A stretch of DNA of 64,000 nucleotides from Intrasporangium flavum (GTDB lineage Bacteria; Actinomycetota; Actinomycetes; Actinomycetales; Dermatophilaceae). The notes beneath the pieces were generated by a model that saw only the letters and a program-made list of their open reading frames with translations, did not search any database and was not told the DNA's origin. Of the stretch, positions 31,999-39,903 are shown piece after piece. How positions within the stretch are numbered: the first letter of the stretch is position 1; each line of letters opens with the position of its first letter. The stretch spans positions 42,020 through 106,019 of the forward strand of contig NZ_MLJO01000015.1 of NCBI RefSeq assembly GCF_001956915.1. The letters run 5' to 3'. Position numbers and translations under genes: made by a program.

Positions 31999-33750
31999 GT
32001 GAGCCAGGAACGACAGGTCGTCGCAGGGCGCTACCGACTGCTCGACCGCATCGGGGCCGGCGGCATGGGCCAGGTGTGGCTCGCGTGGGACGAGCGCCTC
32101 AGCCGCGCCGTGGCCCTGAAGCTGCTGCACCCTCCGGTGGGTCTCCCGCGGGACGACGCCGCGGTCACCCGCGAGCGCGCCATGCGCGAGGCGCGGATCA
32201 CCGCGCGGCTGCACCACCCCAACGCCGTGCCGGTCTACGACGTCGTCGACCACGAGGGGTCACCCAGCCTCGTCATGCAGTACCTGCCGTCGCGCAGCCT
32301 GCACGAGGTCCTCACGACCGACGGCACCCTCGACCCGCGAGAGGCCGCCCGCATCGGCGCCGGCATCGCGAGCGCGCTCGCCGCGGCCCACGAGGCCGGC
32401 ATCGTCCACCGCGACGTCAAGCCGGGCAACATCCTGCTGACGACCACCGGGACGCCGCTGCTCACCGACTTCGGCATCTCCCGCGGCAGCGGCGACGCCT
32501 CCCTCACCGCGACCGGCCTGCTGACCGGCACCCCGGCCTACCTCGCCCCGGAGGTGGCCCGGGGCGGCGACTCGACGCCGTCCGCCGACGTGTTCGCCCT
32601 CGGCGCCACGCTCTACGCCGCCGTCGAGGGCGCGCCGCCGTTCGGCGCCGACGACAACCCGATGGCCCTGCTGCACCGCGTGGCCTCCGGTCGCATCGAC
32701 CCGCCGCGCCGCGCCGGCGCCCTGCTGCCCGTCCTCGACCGGATGCTCTCGACCGACCCGGAGGCGCGGCCCCGCATGGCCGAGGCCGCCACGGCGCTGG
32801 CCGCCGTCGCCGCCGGCGGACCGACGACGCCGCGGGCCGGCGTCGCAGCGGGCGCCGGGGCACAGGGCTCAGCGGGCGGCCACACGGCCGTCCTGCCGGT
32901 CACGCCGGACGCGTCGGACGCGTCGGGCGACGCGTCCGCCCAGCCCGGTGACGAACCTGCCGTCGAGCCCACCGACGAGCCCACCCAGGAGGCGGCAGGG
33001 CCCGCCGAGCCGGCTCCGCCGCGCATCGACGGCGCCACGCCTGCACCGACGCCCGCTGCGAGCACTGCCCCGGCCCCTGCACCCTTCCCCGTCGCCGCGC
33101 CCGCCCCGACGTCGGTGCAGGCCCCGGCCCCGGACCACGAGCCGGACCGGCGGCGCACCCTGCTTCTCCTCGCGGCCGGGGCGCTGCTCGTCGTCCTCGT
33201 CGTGGGCATCGTGCTGGCGACCCGACAGACGCCGCCCACCGCGGACGCGCCTGCGCGCCAGCCGTCCTCGTCGGCAGGCACCGCGTCGACGCCACCGCGC
33301 ACCTCCCCGACGACGGGCAGGCCGAGCACGTTCAGCGCCCCGAGCCCGACGACCCCGAGCCCCACGCCCTCCTCGACGCCGACGCCGACGCGTGAGCCCG
33401 CGACGACGGCACCGTCCGGGGCACCCACGGACTCCGAGCTGGCGGGCGCCGTCCGCGACTACTACGCCCTGCTGCCGGGTGACACCGACGCGGGCTGGGA
33501 CCTGCTGACGCCGCGGTACCGGGCGAGCACGTCCGGCAGCCGGTCGAGCTACGCCCGGTTCTGGTCCGCGATCGACCGGGTCCGCGTCAGCAACGTCGAG
33601 GGGACTGCCCCGTCCTCGGTCGTGGCGACGCTGCGCTACGACTACCGGGACGGCCGCACCTACGTCGAGCGCACCGCCTACACGCTGGTGCAGGAGGGCG
33701 GTCGACTCAAGATCGACCGCACCTCCGTGCTCAGCAGCCGGCAGCTCTGA
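31999..33750 (+). CDS. Membrane serine/threonine protein kinase with extracytoplasmic NTF2-like domain
   Basis: The 583-residue protein starts at GTG 31999, after GGAGGG. The kinase domain covers about 1-270, with the Gly-Ala-Gly-Gly-Met-Gly loop, catalytic His-Arg-Asp-Val-Lys-Pro-Gly-Asn at about 136-143, Asp-Phe-Gly at 156-158 and Ala-Pro-Glu near 183. All key residues are present, so it should be active. A Pro/Ala-rich linker of about 110 residues contains an Asp-Ala-Ser repeat. A membrane helix follows at about 386-408, then a Ser/Thr/Pro-rich stalk and a C-terminal domain (about 475-583) resembling an NTF2-like ligand pocket. There are no PASTA repeats. It is probably a sensor kinase whose outside domain binds a small ligand. 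Confidence 0.87.
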   Translation: MSQERQVVAGRYRLLDRIGAGGMGQVWLAWDERLSRAVALKLLHPPVGLPRDDAAVTRERAMREARITARLHHPNAVPVYDVVDHEGSPSLVMQYLPSRSLHEVLTTDGTLDPREAARIGAGIASALAAAHEAGIVHRDVKPGNILLTTTGTPLLTDFGISRGSGDASLTATGLLTGTPAYLAPEVARGGDSTPSADVFALGATLYAAVEGAPPFGADDNPMALLHRVASGRIDPPRRAGALLPVLDRMLSTDPEARPRMAEAATALAAVAAGGPTTPRAGVAAGAGAQGSAGGHTAVLPVTPDASDASGDASAQPGDEPAVEPTDEPTQEAAGPAEPAPPRIDGATPAPTPAASTAPAPAPFPVAAPAPTSVQAPAPDHEPDRRRTLLLLAAGALLVVLVVGIVLATRQTPPTADAPARQPSSSAGTASTPPRTSPTTGRPSTFSAPSPTTPSPTPSSTPTPTREPATTAPSGAPTDSELAGAVRDYYALLPGDTDAGWDLLTPRYRASTSGSRSSYARFWSAIDRVRVSNVEGTAPSSVVATLRYDYRDGRTYVERTAYTLVQEGGRLKIDRTSVLSSRQL

Positions 33751-33751
33751 C

Positions 33752-33787
33752 CGTCACACCGAGCGTCACACCAGGCGTCACACCAAG
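33752..33787. repeat. Three tandem 12-bp repeats, CGTCACACC(GAG/AGG/AAG)
   Basis: CGTCACACC begins at 33752, 33764 and 33776, an exact 12-base period. The repeat fills the space between the convergent kinase and phosphatase genes. No stable hairpin is evident, so it is simply a short tandem array. Confidence 0.8.
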
Positions 33788-33801
33788 CGCCTCGACGAGC
33801 G

Positions 33802-35460
33802 TCAGGGCAGGTAGTACGTCGGGTTCGGCAGCTTGACGACGTGGTCGGCGTGGCCGCCCTTGAGGTCGCTCCACTGGTCGCCGAAGTTCGCCACGACGTC
33901 GTAGCCGAGGTCGTCCTCGACGTGGGCGCGGGTGGCCGACTTGTACTCGATGGTCGTGCACGTCGGGTAGGCGACGCACTTGCCCTGCATGTACGACGGC
34001 GGCTGCTCGCCCGACTTCCACTTCGTGAAGTAGAGCTCGCTCGTGAACTGCGGGTAGCCCTGCTCGTGCAGGTTGGCGAGCGTCGCGTCCTTCTGGCCGG
34101 TGTTGCGGCCGGTCAGGCCCACGATCGCGCAACCGGCGTCGGACGCAGCAGCGACGAGGGAGGGCATGCCGGGCGTGGCCGGGAACAGCTTGTTCTGCAC
34201 CCAGTAGTCCTGGCGGGTCGGGTTGAAGACGAACTTCATGTCCGCGACCTCCATGTCGTAGGTCCACAGCGTCGTGTCGTCGGCGTCGAGGACCACGGCC
34301 GGCTTCGTCCCGCGGGCCGCGCCCTGGCGGCACGACGCGACGAGCCGCTGCTTCTGGCGCGCCTGGATCGCCGCGAGCTCGCTGATGTACGGCGAGGACG
34401 TCTTGTTCGCGATGCCCGTGCCCGGGTCGCCGTAGTAGGTGTAGATGGTCTTCTTGACCGAGTCGATGTTGGGGATCCCCTCACCGCTCTGGGTGAGGCC
34501 GCTCGAGCCGTCCGGCTTCATCGTGAAGTGGGTACGCGGCGCGAGCTTCGGCTCGTTCATCCCGGCGAGGTCGGGCGAGGGCAGGTAGTACGTCGGGTTC
34601 GGCAGCTTGACCCAGCGGTCGGCGGAGCCGCCCTGCAGGTCGCTCCACTGGTCGCCGAGGTTGAGCACGATGTCGTAGCCGAGGTCCTGCTCGATGTGGC
34701 GACGCGTGTTGGCCTTGTACTCGACGGTCGTGCAGGCGGCCATGTTGACGCACTTGCCGGCCATGTAGTCGGGGATCGGGTCGCTCGAGCGCCACTTCGT
34801 GAAGTACCGGTCGGCGGTGAAGCCGCGGTAGCCGACGTCGGCGAGGTTCTGCAGGGTCGCGGCCTTCTGGCCGTTGTTGCGGCCGGTGAGCCCGAAGATC
34901 GTGAAGCCCATCGCCTCGGCCTTGTTGACGAACGAGACCATCGACGGCGTCGCCGGGAAGAGGCGGTTCTGCACCCAGTAGTCCTGGCGGGTCGGGTTGA
35001 AGACGAACTTCATGTCCGCGACCTCCATGTCGTAGGTCCACAACGTCGTGTCGTCGGCGTCGAGGACGATGGCCGGCTTGTGGCCGGCCCGCACGGACTT
35101 CGCGTAGGCGTGGGCGAGGTCGTCGTCGAGCCGCGAGGTGATGCGACCGAGCTCGCTGATGTACGGCGAGGACGTCTTGTTCGCGATGCCGGTGCCGGGG
35201 TCCCCGTAGTAGGCGTAGATCGTCTTCTTGACAGAGTCGATGTTGGGGATGGCCTCGCCGCCGACCGTGGCGCCGCTCGAGCCGTCGGGCGCCATGACGA
35301 ACTGGGTGCGTGGGGTCAGCGTGCGGTCGGGCTGGCCGTCGTGGCCGTCGTGCGCGACGGAGGGGGCGGCGGAGCCGACGACGAGGGCTCCGACGACGGA
35401 GCCGACGGCTCCGACGACGAGCCCGGCGCGTCGACCCGGAAGGGTGCTGGGACGCCTCAT
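33802..35460 (-). CDS. Exported HAD-family acid phosphatase with duplicated catalytic domain
   Basis: The 552-residue protein has a signal peptide (1-36) and two copies of a class-B-like (HAD-IIIB) acid phosphatase domain, about 37-300 and 301-552, repeating with a 258-residue period. Both copies keep the nucleophile motif Val-Leu-Asp-Ala-Asp-Asp-Thr-Thr (near 132 and 390), Gly-Leu-Thr-Gly-Arg-Asn, and Gly-Asp-Gln-Trp-Ser-Asp. Both should be active. The DNA of the two copies is nearly identical over about 100 bases around the active site (34192-34293 against 34966-35067, one difference seen) but diverges elsewhere, pointing to gene conversion or strong selection. It probably releases phosphate from organic phosphates outside the cell. 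Confidence 0.85.
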   Translation of the reverse strand: MRRPSTLPGRRAGLVVGAVGSVVGALVVGSAAPSVAHDGHDGQPDRTLTPRTQFVMAPDGSSGATVGGEAIPNIDSVKKTIYAYYGDPGTGIANKTSSPYISELGRITSRLDDDLAHAYAKSVRAGHKPAIVLDADDTTLWTYDMEVADMKFVFNPTRQDYWVQNRLFPATPSMVSFVNKAEAMGFTIFGLTGRNNGQKAATLQNLADVGYRGFTADRYFTKWRSSDPIPDYMAGKCVNMAACTTVEYKANTRRHIEQDLGYDIVLNLGDQWSDLQGGSADRWVKLPNPTYYLPSPDLAGMNEPKLAPRTHFTMKPDGSSGLTQSGEGIPNIDSVKKTIYTYYGDPGTGIANKTSSPYISELAAIQARQKQRLVASCRQGAARGTKPAVVLDADDTTLWTYDMEVADMKFVFNPTRQDYWVQNKLFPATPGMPSLVAAASDAGCAIVGLTGRNTGQKDATLANLHEQGYPQFTSELYFTKWKSGEQPPSYMQGKCVAYPTCTTIEYKSATRAHVEDDLGYDVVANFGDQWSDLKGGHADHVVKLPNPTYYLP

Positions 35461-35592
35461 GCGGGATCACCTCTGGGGGCGGGAGTTCACGGACGCTCGA
35501 AGGTATCCCCACGGGACCCCGCATGGGCCGTTGCGGCCCCTATCGGGTGAATCCCAGCCGACCCCCAGACTTCGGGCTCCCAGCGTGGAGGC

Positions 35593-36096
35593 TCAGCCGC
35601 GGCCGAGCAGGCGCGACCACCACGAGCGGGCGGGCTGCCGGGCGGCCGCGGCAGCGGCCTCGCGCTCCTCGCGGGCCAGCCGTTGCCGCTCCTCGCGCTC
35701 GTCCCGAAGCTCCCGCCACGCGGCGACCATCTCGTCGACGTCGAGCGTCCGGGCCAGCAGCGGCGGCAGGTTGCCGACGGCCGGGCGGAGCCGGTCGGCG
35801 AGCACGCGCTTGTTGAAGTCCTGGACGATCTCGCGCACCTGCGCCTCGGTGCGGACGTCGGCCAGCGCCTGCGGGTAGCCGGCCGCCTCCTTGCGCAGGG
35901 CGAGCGCGCCGGGCAGCGCCCCGCCGAGGTCGAGGTTCTCGCGCTGGGCGAACCGCTTGACCCACCAGTCGGGGTCACTCGAGTCGCGCAGGTCGAGCGG
36001 CTTTCCGGCACCGGGCAGGTTGTCGAACTCGCCGCGCTCCTGCGCCTCACGGATCTGCCGCTCGACGGCGCTCTCCCAGTACGGCTGACCGGACAT
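35593..36096 (-). CDS. DUF1992 (DnaJ-homologue C28 conserved domain) protein
   Basis: The 167-residue protein matches DUF1992. It has Ala-Val-Glu-Arg-Gln-Ile-Arg-Glu-Ala-Gln-Glu-Arg-Gly-Glu-Phe near residue 10, Leu-Pro-Gly-Ala-Gly-Lys-Pro-Leu near 27, and Val-Gln-Asp-Phe-Asn-Lys-Arg near 90. The C-terminal 35 residues are an Arg/Glu/Ala-rich helix that may be a coiled coil. Family members are found in bacteria and in a eukaryotic Golgi-associated DnaJ-like protein; no enzymatic role is known. It stands alone, divergent from the ABC pair on its right. The ATG at 36096 leaves the conserved N-terminus intact. Confidence 0.82.
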   Translation of the reverse strand: MSGQPYWESAVERQIREAQERGEFDNLPGAGKPLDLRDSSDPDWWVKRFAQRENLDLGGALPGALALRKEAAGYPQALADVRTEAQVREIVQDFNKRVLADRLRPAVGNLPPLLARTLDVDEMVAAWRELRDEREERQRLAREEREAAAAAARQPARSWWSRLLGRG

Positions 36097-36195
36097 GCCC
36101 TCCACGCTAGCCGACCCGGCGCGGGGATAACGGGGTGCGCCGGCGTCGGCGCTCGGGTAGACCGGTGGGGCAGCCACCGCGACGACAGGGGAAGC

Positions 36196-38016
36196 GTGCT
36201 CGCCAGAAGGCTCGGACCCGGCGGACCGGTCGGACTCGTCCGGCACCAGCTCCGCGTGCACCCCCTCGGGGTGCTGCTCGTGCTCGTCGACGCCGTGGTC
36301 GTGGCCGGGGTGTCGGTCGGCGTGCCGTGGCTCGTCGGTCGTCTCGTCGCCGACCTGCCGGCCGCGGTCGGAGGCGGGCCGCTGACCGTCGTCGGCGTCG
36401 AGTTCGTCCTGCTCGTGGGCGTGCTCGCGCTCCAGGTGCTCGTCGGGGGTGCGCAGGAGCCGGTCTTCCAGGACCTGTCGCTGCGCACGGAGAAGGACGT
36501 GCTCGAGCGGCTGGCGCGCCTGTTCGTCGCGCCGGTGCGGATCGGGCACCTCGAGGACCCCGAGTTCCTCGACCGCGCCCAGCGCGTGCGGGCCAGGGTC
36601 TGGGAGGTCAACCAGGGGATGATGCAGGGCGGCACGGCCCTGACCGGCCTGCTCACCGTGTGCGGCGCCGCGGCGTCGGTCGGGGTCGTGATCGGCTGGC
36701 CGAGTGCGGCGCTGCTGCTCGGCGCCGCGGTGGCCGTCGCCGTCGTGCGGTCGCTGCTCATGCGGCGCGAGCTGGACCAGTGGGTCGGCGCCACGGAGGA
36801 CCAGCGGCATGCCGAGTACGCGTTCGGCCTGGCAACCGGCCTGGCGCCCAAGGAGGTCCGGGTCTTCGGGCTCACCGACTGGCTGGCTCGTCGCTACTGG
36901 GAGCGCACCGCTGCGTCATGGAAGCCGTTCTGGCGCAAACGGGTCCACAACTCGCTCTGGGGGCTGGCGCTGGACGCCGGTCGTTCAGCGGCCGCGGTGG
37001 GTGTCGTCGTGCACGTCGTGTCGGGCGCCCTGGACGGCACCCTGTCGGTGGCCGCGGCGGCCACGGCGATCCCCCTCGTCCTCGTGCTGGCCCAGGCCGA
37101 GATCGGCGGCCTGCCGCTCTTCGTCCGCGGCGCGGCTGTGCTCGACGACCTCGTCGAGACCGAGCGCCGTTACGGCCGAACGCCGCCCGAAGCTCCCCAC
37201 CACCCGAGGCGTCAGCCCGGGACGCCACCGGCCGTCGAGCTGGTGAACGTGACGTTCCGCTACCCCGGACGCGACGCGCCGGTGCTCGACCGCCTGTCGC
37301 TGCGCATCCACGCCGGTGAGGACGTCGGGCTCGTCGGCGTCAACGGGGCGGGCAAGTCGACCTTGATCCGCCTCCTCACCGGCTCGCTGCGCCCCGACTC
37401 CGGTCACGTCCTCGTCGACGGCGTCGACCTCGCCACGCTCGACGAGACCGACGTCGCGCGCTGGCAGCGTCGGGTGGCCGTGCTGACCCAGGAGTTCTGC
37501 CGCTACCCGCTCAGCGCCCGCGACAACGTGACACTGGGGGCCGGACGCCTGTCGACCGACGCGGACGCGCCCGCGCTCGCCGACGCCGCCCGGCGCACCG
37601 GCGCCCTCGAGGTGGCCGAGGCCCTCGTGGCCGGGTGGGACACCGTGCTCGACGCGTCCTTCCCCGGCGGGCAGGACGTCAGCGGAGGCCAGTGGCAGCG
37701 AATCGCTCTGGCGCGAGCGGCTTTCGCGGTCGGCGAGGGTGCCGGGATGATGGTGCTCGACGAGCCCGCTGCGGCCCTCGACGTGCGGGCCGAGGCCTTC
37801 CTCGTCGAGCGGCACCTGGCCCTGACGGAGGGCGTCACCTCCCTCGTCGTGTCGCACCGGTTCTCGGTGCTGCGGCCGATCCCGCGCATCGTTGTGCTCG
37901 ACGGCGGGCGGATCGTCGAGGACGGCTCGCACGACTCGCTCATGGAGCTCGGCGGCCGCTACGCGCGGCTGTTCACGCTCCAGTCGCAGCGGCTGCTCGC
38001 CGGGGAGCCCCGATGA
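36196..38016 (+). CDS. ABC exporter half-transporter (membrane + ATPase), first of a pair
   Basis: The 606-residue protein has an N-terminal six-helix membrane domain (about 15-320) and a C-terminal ATPase. Walker A Gly-Val-Asn-Gly-Ala-Gly-Lys-Ser is near 380, the signature Val-Ser-Gly-Gly-Gln-Trp-Gln near 495, and Walker B Met-Val-Leu-Asp-Glu-Pro-Ala near 518. All residues for hydrolysis are present. The Ser-Gly-Gly-Gln-Trp-Gln form of the signature is common in actinobacterial peptide or lantibiotic exporters. The GTG start follows AGGGGAAG, and its stop overlaps the next ABC gene as ATGA. No precursor-peptide gene was found nearby, so the substrate is unknown. Confidence 0.86.
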   Translation: MLARRLGPGGPVGLVRHQLRVHPLGVLLVLVDAVVVAGVSVGVPWLVGRLVADLPAAVGGGPLTVVGVEFVLLVGVLALQVLVGGAQEPVFQDLSLRTEKDVLERLARLFVAPVRIGHLEDPEFLDRAQRVRARVWEVNQGMMQGGTALTGLLTVCGAAASVGVVIGWPSAALLLGAAVAVAVVRSLLMRRELDQWVGATEDQRHAEYAFGLATGLAPKEVRVFGLTDWLARRYWERTAASWKPFWRKRVHNSLWGLALDAGRSAAAVGVVVHVVSGALDGTLSVAAAATAIPLVLVLAQAEIGGLPLFVRGAAVLDDLVETERRYGRTPPEAPHHPRRQPGTPPAVELVNVTFRYPGRDAPVLDRLSLRIHAGEDVGLVGVNGAGKSTLIRLLTGSLRPDSGHVLVDGVDLATLDETDVARWQRRVAVLTQEFCRYPLSARDNVTLGAGRLSTDADAPALADAARRTGALEVAEALVAGWDTVLDASFPGGQDVSGGQWQRIALARAAFAVGEGAGMMVLDEPAAALDVRAEAFLVERHLALTEGVTSLVVSHRFSVLRPIPRIVVLDGGRIVEDGSHDSLMELGGRYARLFTLQSQRLLAGEPR

Positions 38017-39815
38017 CGACCGTCGCGCGCCGGGTCCGGCTGTGGCTCGTGCTCGGCTTCGGGGCCGCTCCCGGGCTGACCGCCACCGGCCTCGCGATCG
38101 CCGTCGCCGGGGCCGTGCTCGCGCCGCTCGCCACCCTCGGCGTCGGGCGCGTCGTCGACGGCCTGACCGCCGGCGACGGCGACCTCGCGCGCCAGGGGCT
38201 GTGGCTCGTGGCGGCCGGGATCGTCGTCGGCGTGCTGCAGGCGGTGTCGTGGCCGCTCGTGTGGTTCTTCGTCGACGACCTCGGTGAGCGGTTCGCGCGC
38301 CACCGGGTGCTGCGGCTCATCGCCGGCATCCCGACCGTGGCCCACCACGACCTGCCGGAGATGGCCGACCGGGTGTCGACGCTGCGCCGAGAGGCGCGCG
38401 ACCTCGGTGCGGCCGGCCAGCGACTGGGCACGGACGCCTCGACGGTCGTGGGCACCGTGACGCTGGCCGGGGTGCTCGGCTCGATCGCGTGGTGGCTCGC
38501 GCTCCTCGTGCCGGCCGCGCTGCTGCCCGCCTGGGCGTCGGGCCGGGCCTTCCGGGCCCGCTACGAGGCCGAGCGGCACAACGAACAGGCGATCCGGGCC
38601 GCCGACCGGCTCCTCGACATCGCCCGCGGCCCCGCCACCGGACTCGAGGTGCGGTGCAGCGGGGCCCCCGCGACGCTCGTCGACGCGCTCGGCTCGGCCC
38701 TCGACGAACGGATGTCGGCGGTGGCCGAGGCGAGCCGCGTGACGCGTCCGTTCGCGGTGGTGACGCGGCTCGCGTGGATCGCGCTGCTCGCCGTGGCCGT
38801 CGTCGGGGTCTTCGCGTCGGTGCGCGCGGGGTCGCTCGGTGTCGGGTCGCTCGTCGTGCTCGTGCTGCTCGTGCCGCAGGTGGAGTCGATGGCCACGATG
38901 CTGCAGGGCCTCGTGGCCCGCGGCGTCCGCACGGCCCAGCACCTCGCTCGGCTCGACGAGCTCGAGCAGTACGCGGCGGGGTTCGCGGGCTCACCGGCGG
39001 GGCACCCATCGGACGGCGACGCCTCCTCGCGACCGTGGCGACTCGAGCGCGGGATCGAGCTCGTCGACGTCGGGTTCACCTACCCCGGCGCCACCTCCCC
39101 CAGCCTCGAGGGTGTGACGCTGCACCTCGACGCGGGCACGACCGTCGCGCTGGTCGGCGAGAACGGCGCCGGCAAGTCGACGCTCGTCATGCTGCTGGCC
39201 CGGCTGCACGACCCGACCCGCGGCCGGATCCGGGTCGACGGGCGGCCCTTGACCGAGCTGCCCCACGCCTCGTGGCACGAGCGTCTCGGCGCCGTCTTCC
39301 AGGACCACACCGACCCCCACGTGCTCGTCCACGAGGCCGTCGGCATCGGCGACCTCGACGGGGCGACCGACGAACGTGTCGACGCCGCGCTCGGGCGGGC
39401 CGACGCGTCCGGCCTGGTCGCTGCGCTCCCCCGTGGCCGCGACACGCAGCTCGGCCGGCAGTTCGCCGGCGGCACCGACCTGTCCGGAGGGCAGTGGCAG
39501 CGGCTCGCCGTGGCACGAGGACTGCTGCGCGAGGAGCCGCTGCTCATGCTCCTCGACGAGCCGTCGTCGGCGCTGGACGCGGCGGCCGAGGACGCGATCC
39601 TCGGCGGGTACCTGTCACGAGCGCGCGAGGTGAGGCGGCGGACCGGCGGGATCACCGTCGTCGTCAGCCACCGGCTCTCGACGGTGCGCGCCGCCGACCG
39701 CATTGTCGTGCTCGAGGGTGGGCGGGTCGTCGAGGACGGCACCCACGACGAGCTGGTGGCTGCAGGGGGCCCGTACGCCGAGCTCTTCGACCTGCAGGCA
39801 CGGTCGTACCGATAG
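38013..39815 (+). CDS. ABC exporter half-transporter, second of a pair
   Basis: The 600-residue partner has the same layout: six membrane segments at about 15-320, Walker A Gly-Glu-Asn-Gly-Ala-Gly-Lys-Ser near 382, signature Leu-Ser-Gly-Gly-Gln-Trp-Gln near 489, and Walker B Leu-Met-Leu-Leu-Asp-Glu-Pro-Ser near 512. It overlaps the first gene by four bases, so the two very likely form a heterodimer with two intact ATP sites. In many heterodimeric exporters one site is degenerate, but that is not seen here. The transported molecule cannot be told from the sequence. It is followed by the SOS-type HNH gene, which has its own promoter. Confidence 0.86.
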   Translation: MTTVARRVRLWLVLGFGAAPGLTATGLAIAVAGAVLAPLATLGVGRVVDGLTAGDGDLARQGLWLVAAGIVVGVLQAVSWPLVWFFVDDLGERFARHRVLRLIAGIPTVAHHDLPEMADRVSTLRREARDLGAAGQRLGTDASTVVGTVTLAGVLGSIAWWLALLVPAALLPAWASGRAFRARYEAERHNEQAIRAADRLLDIARGPATGLEVRCSGAPATLVDALGSALDERMSAVAEASRVTRPFAVVTRLAWIALLAVAVVGVFASVRAGSLGVGSLVVLVLLVPQVESMATMLQGLVARGVRTAQHLARLDELEQYAAGFAGSPAGHPSDGDASSRPWRLERGIELVDVGFTYPGATSPSLEGVTLHLDAGTTVALVGENGAGKSTLVMLLARLHDPTRGRIRVDGRPLTELPHASWHERLGAVFQDHTDPHVLVHEAVGIGDLDGATDERVDAALGRADASGLVAALPRGRDTQLGRQFAGGTDLSGGQWQRLAVARGLLREEPLLMLLDEPSSALDAAAEDAILGGYLSRAREVRRRTGGITVVVSHRLSTVRAADRIVVLEGGRVVEDGTHDELVAAGGPYAELFDLQARSYR

Positions 39816-39880
39816 GTGACGATCAACGAAACGGACTGCGGTCCAACGGAATTGGCTGTGGACAAGCCTGCCGTCAGCAT

Positions 39881-39903
39881 TCGAACACCTGTACGATTGG
39901 GGT
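39881..39903 (+). promoter_or_regulatory. LexA-type SOS box over a leaderless promoter
   Basis: TCGAACACCTGTACGA (39881-39896) matches the actinobacterial LexA box TCGAAC-N4-GTTCGA at all but one position. It overlaps the -10 hexamer TACGAT (39892-39897), which sits six bases before the ATG at 39904, so the message is probably leaderless. Confidence 0.65.

Noticed and set aside
36196..39815. Lantibiotic or lasso-peptide cluster around the ABC pair
   Set aside because: No modification enzyme, protease or precursor peptide is present in the neighbouring genes.
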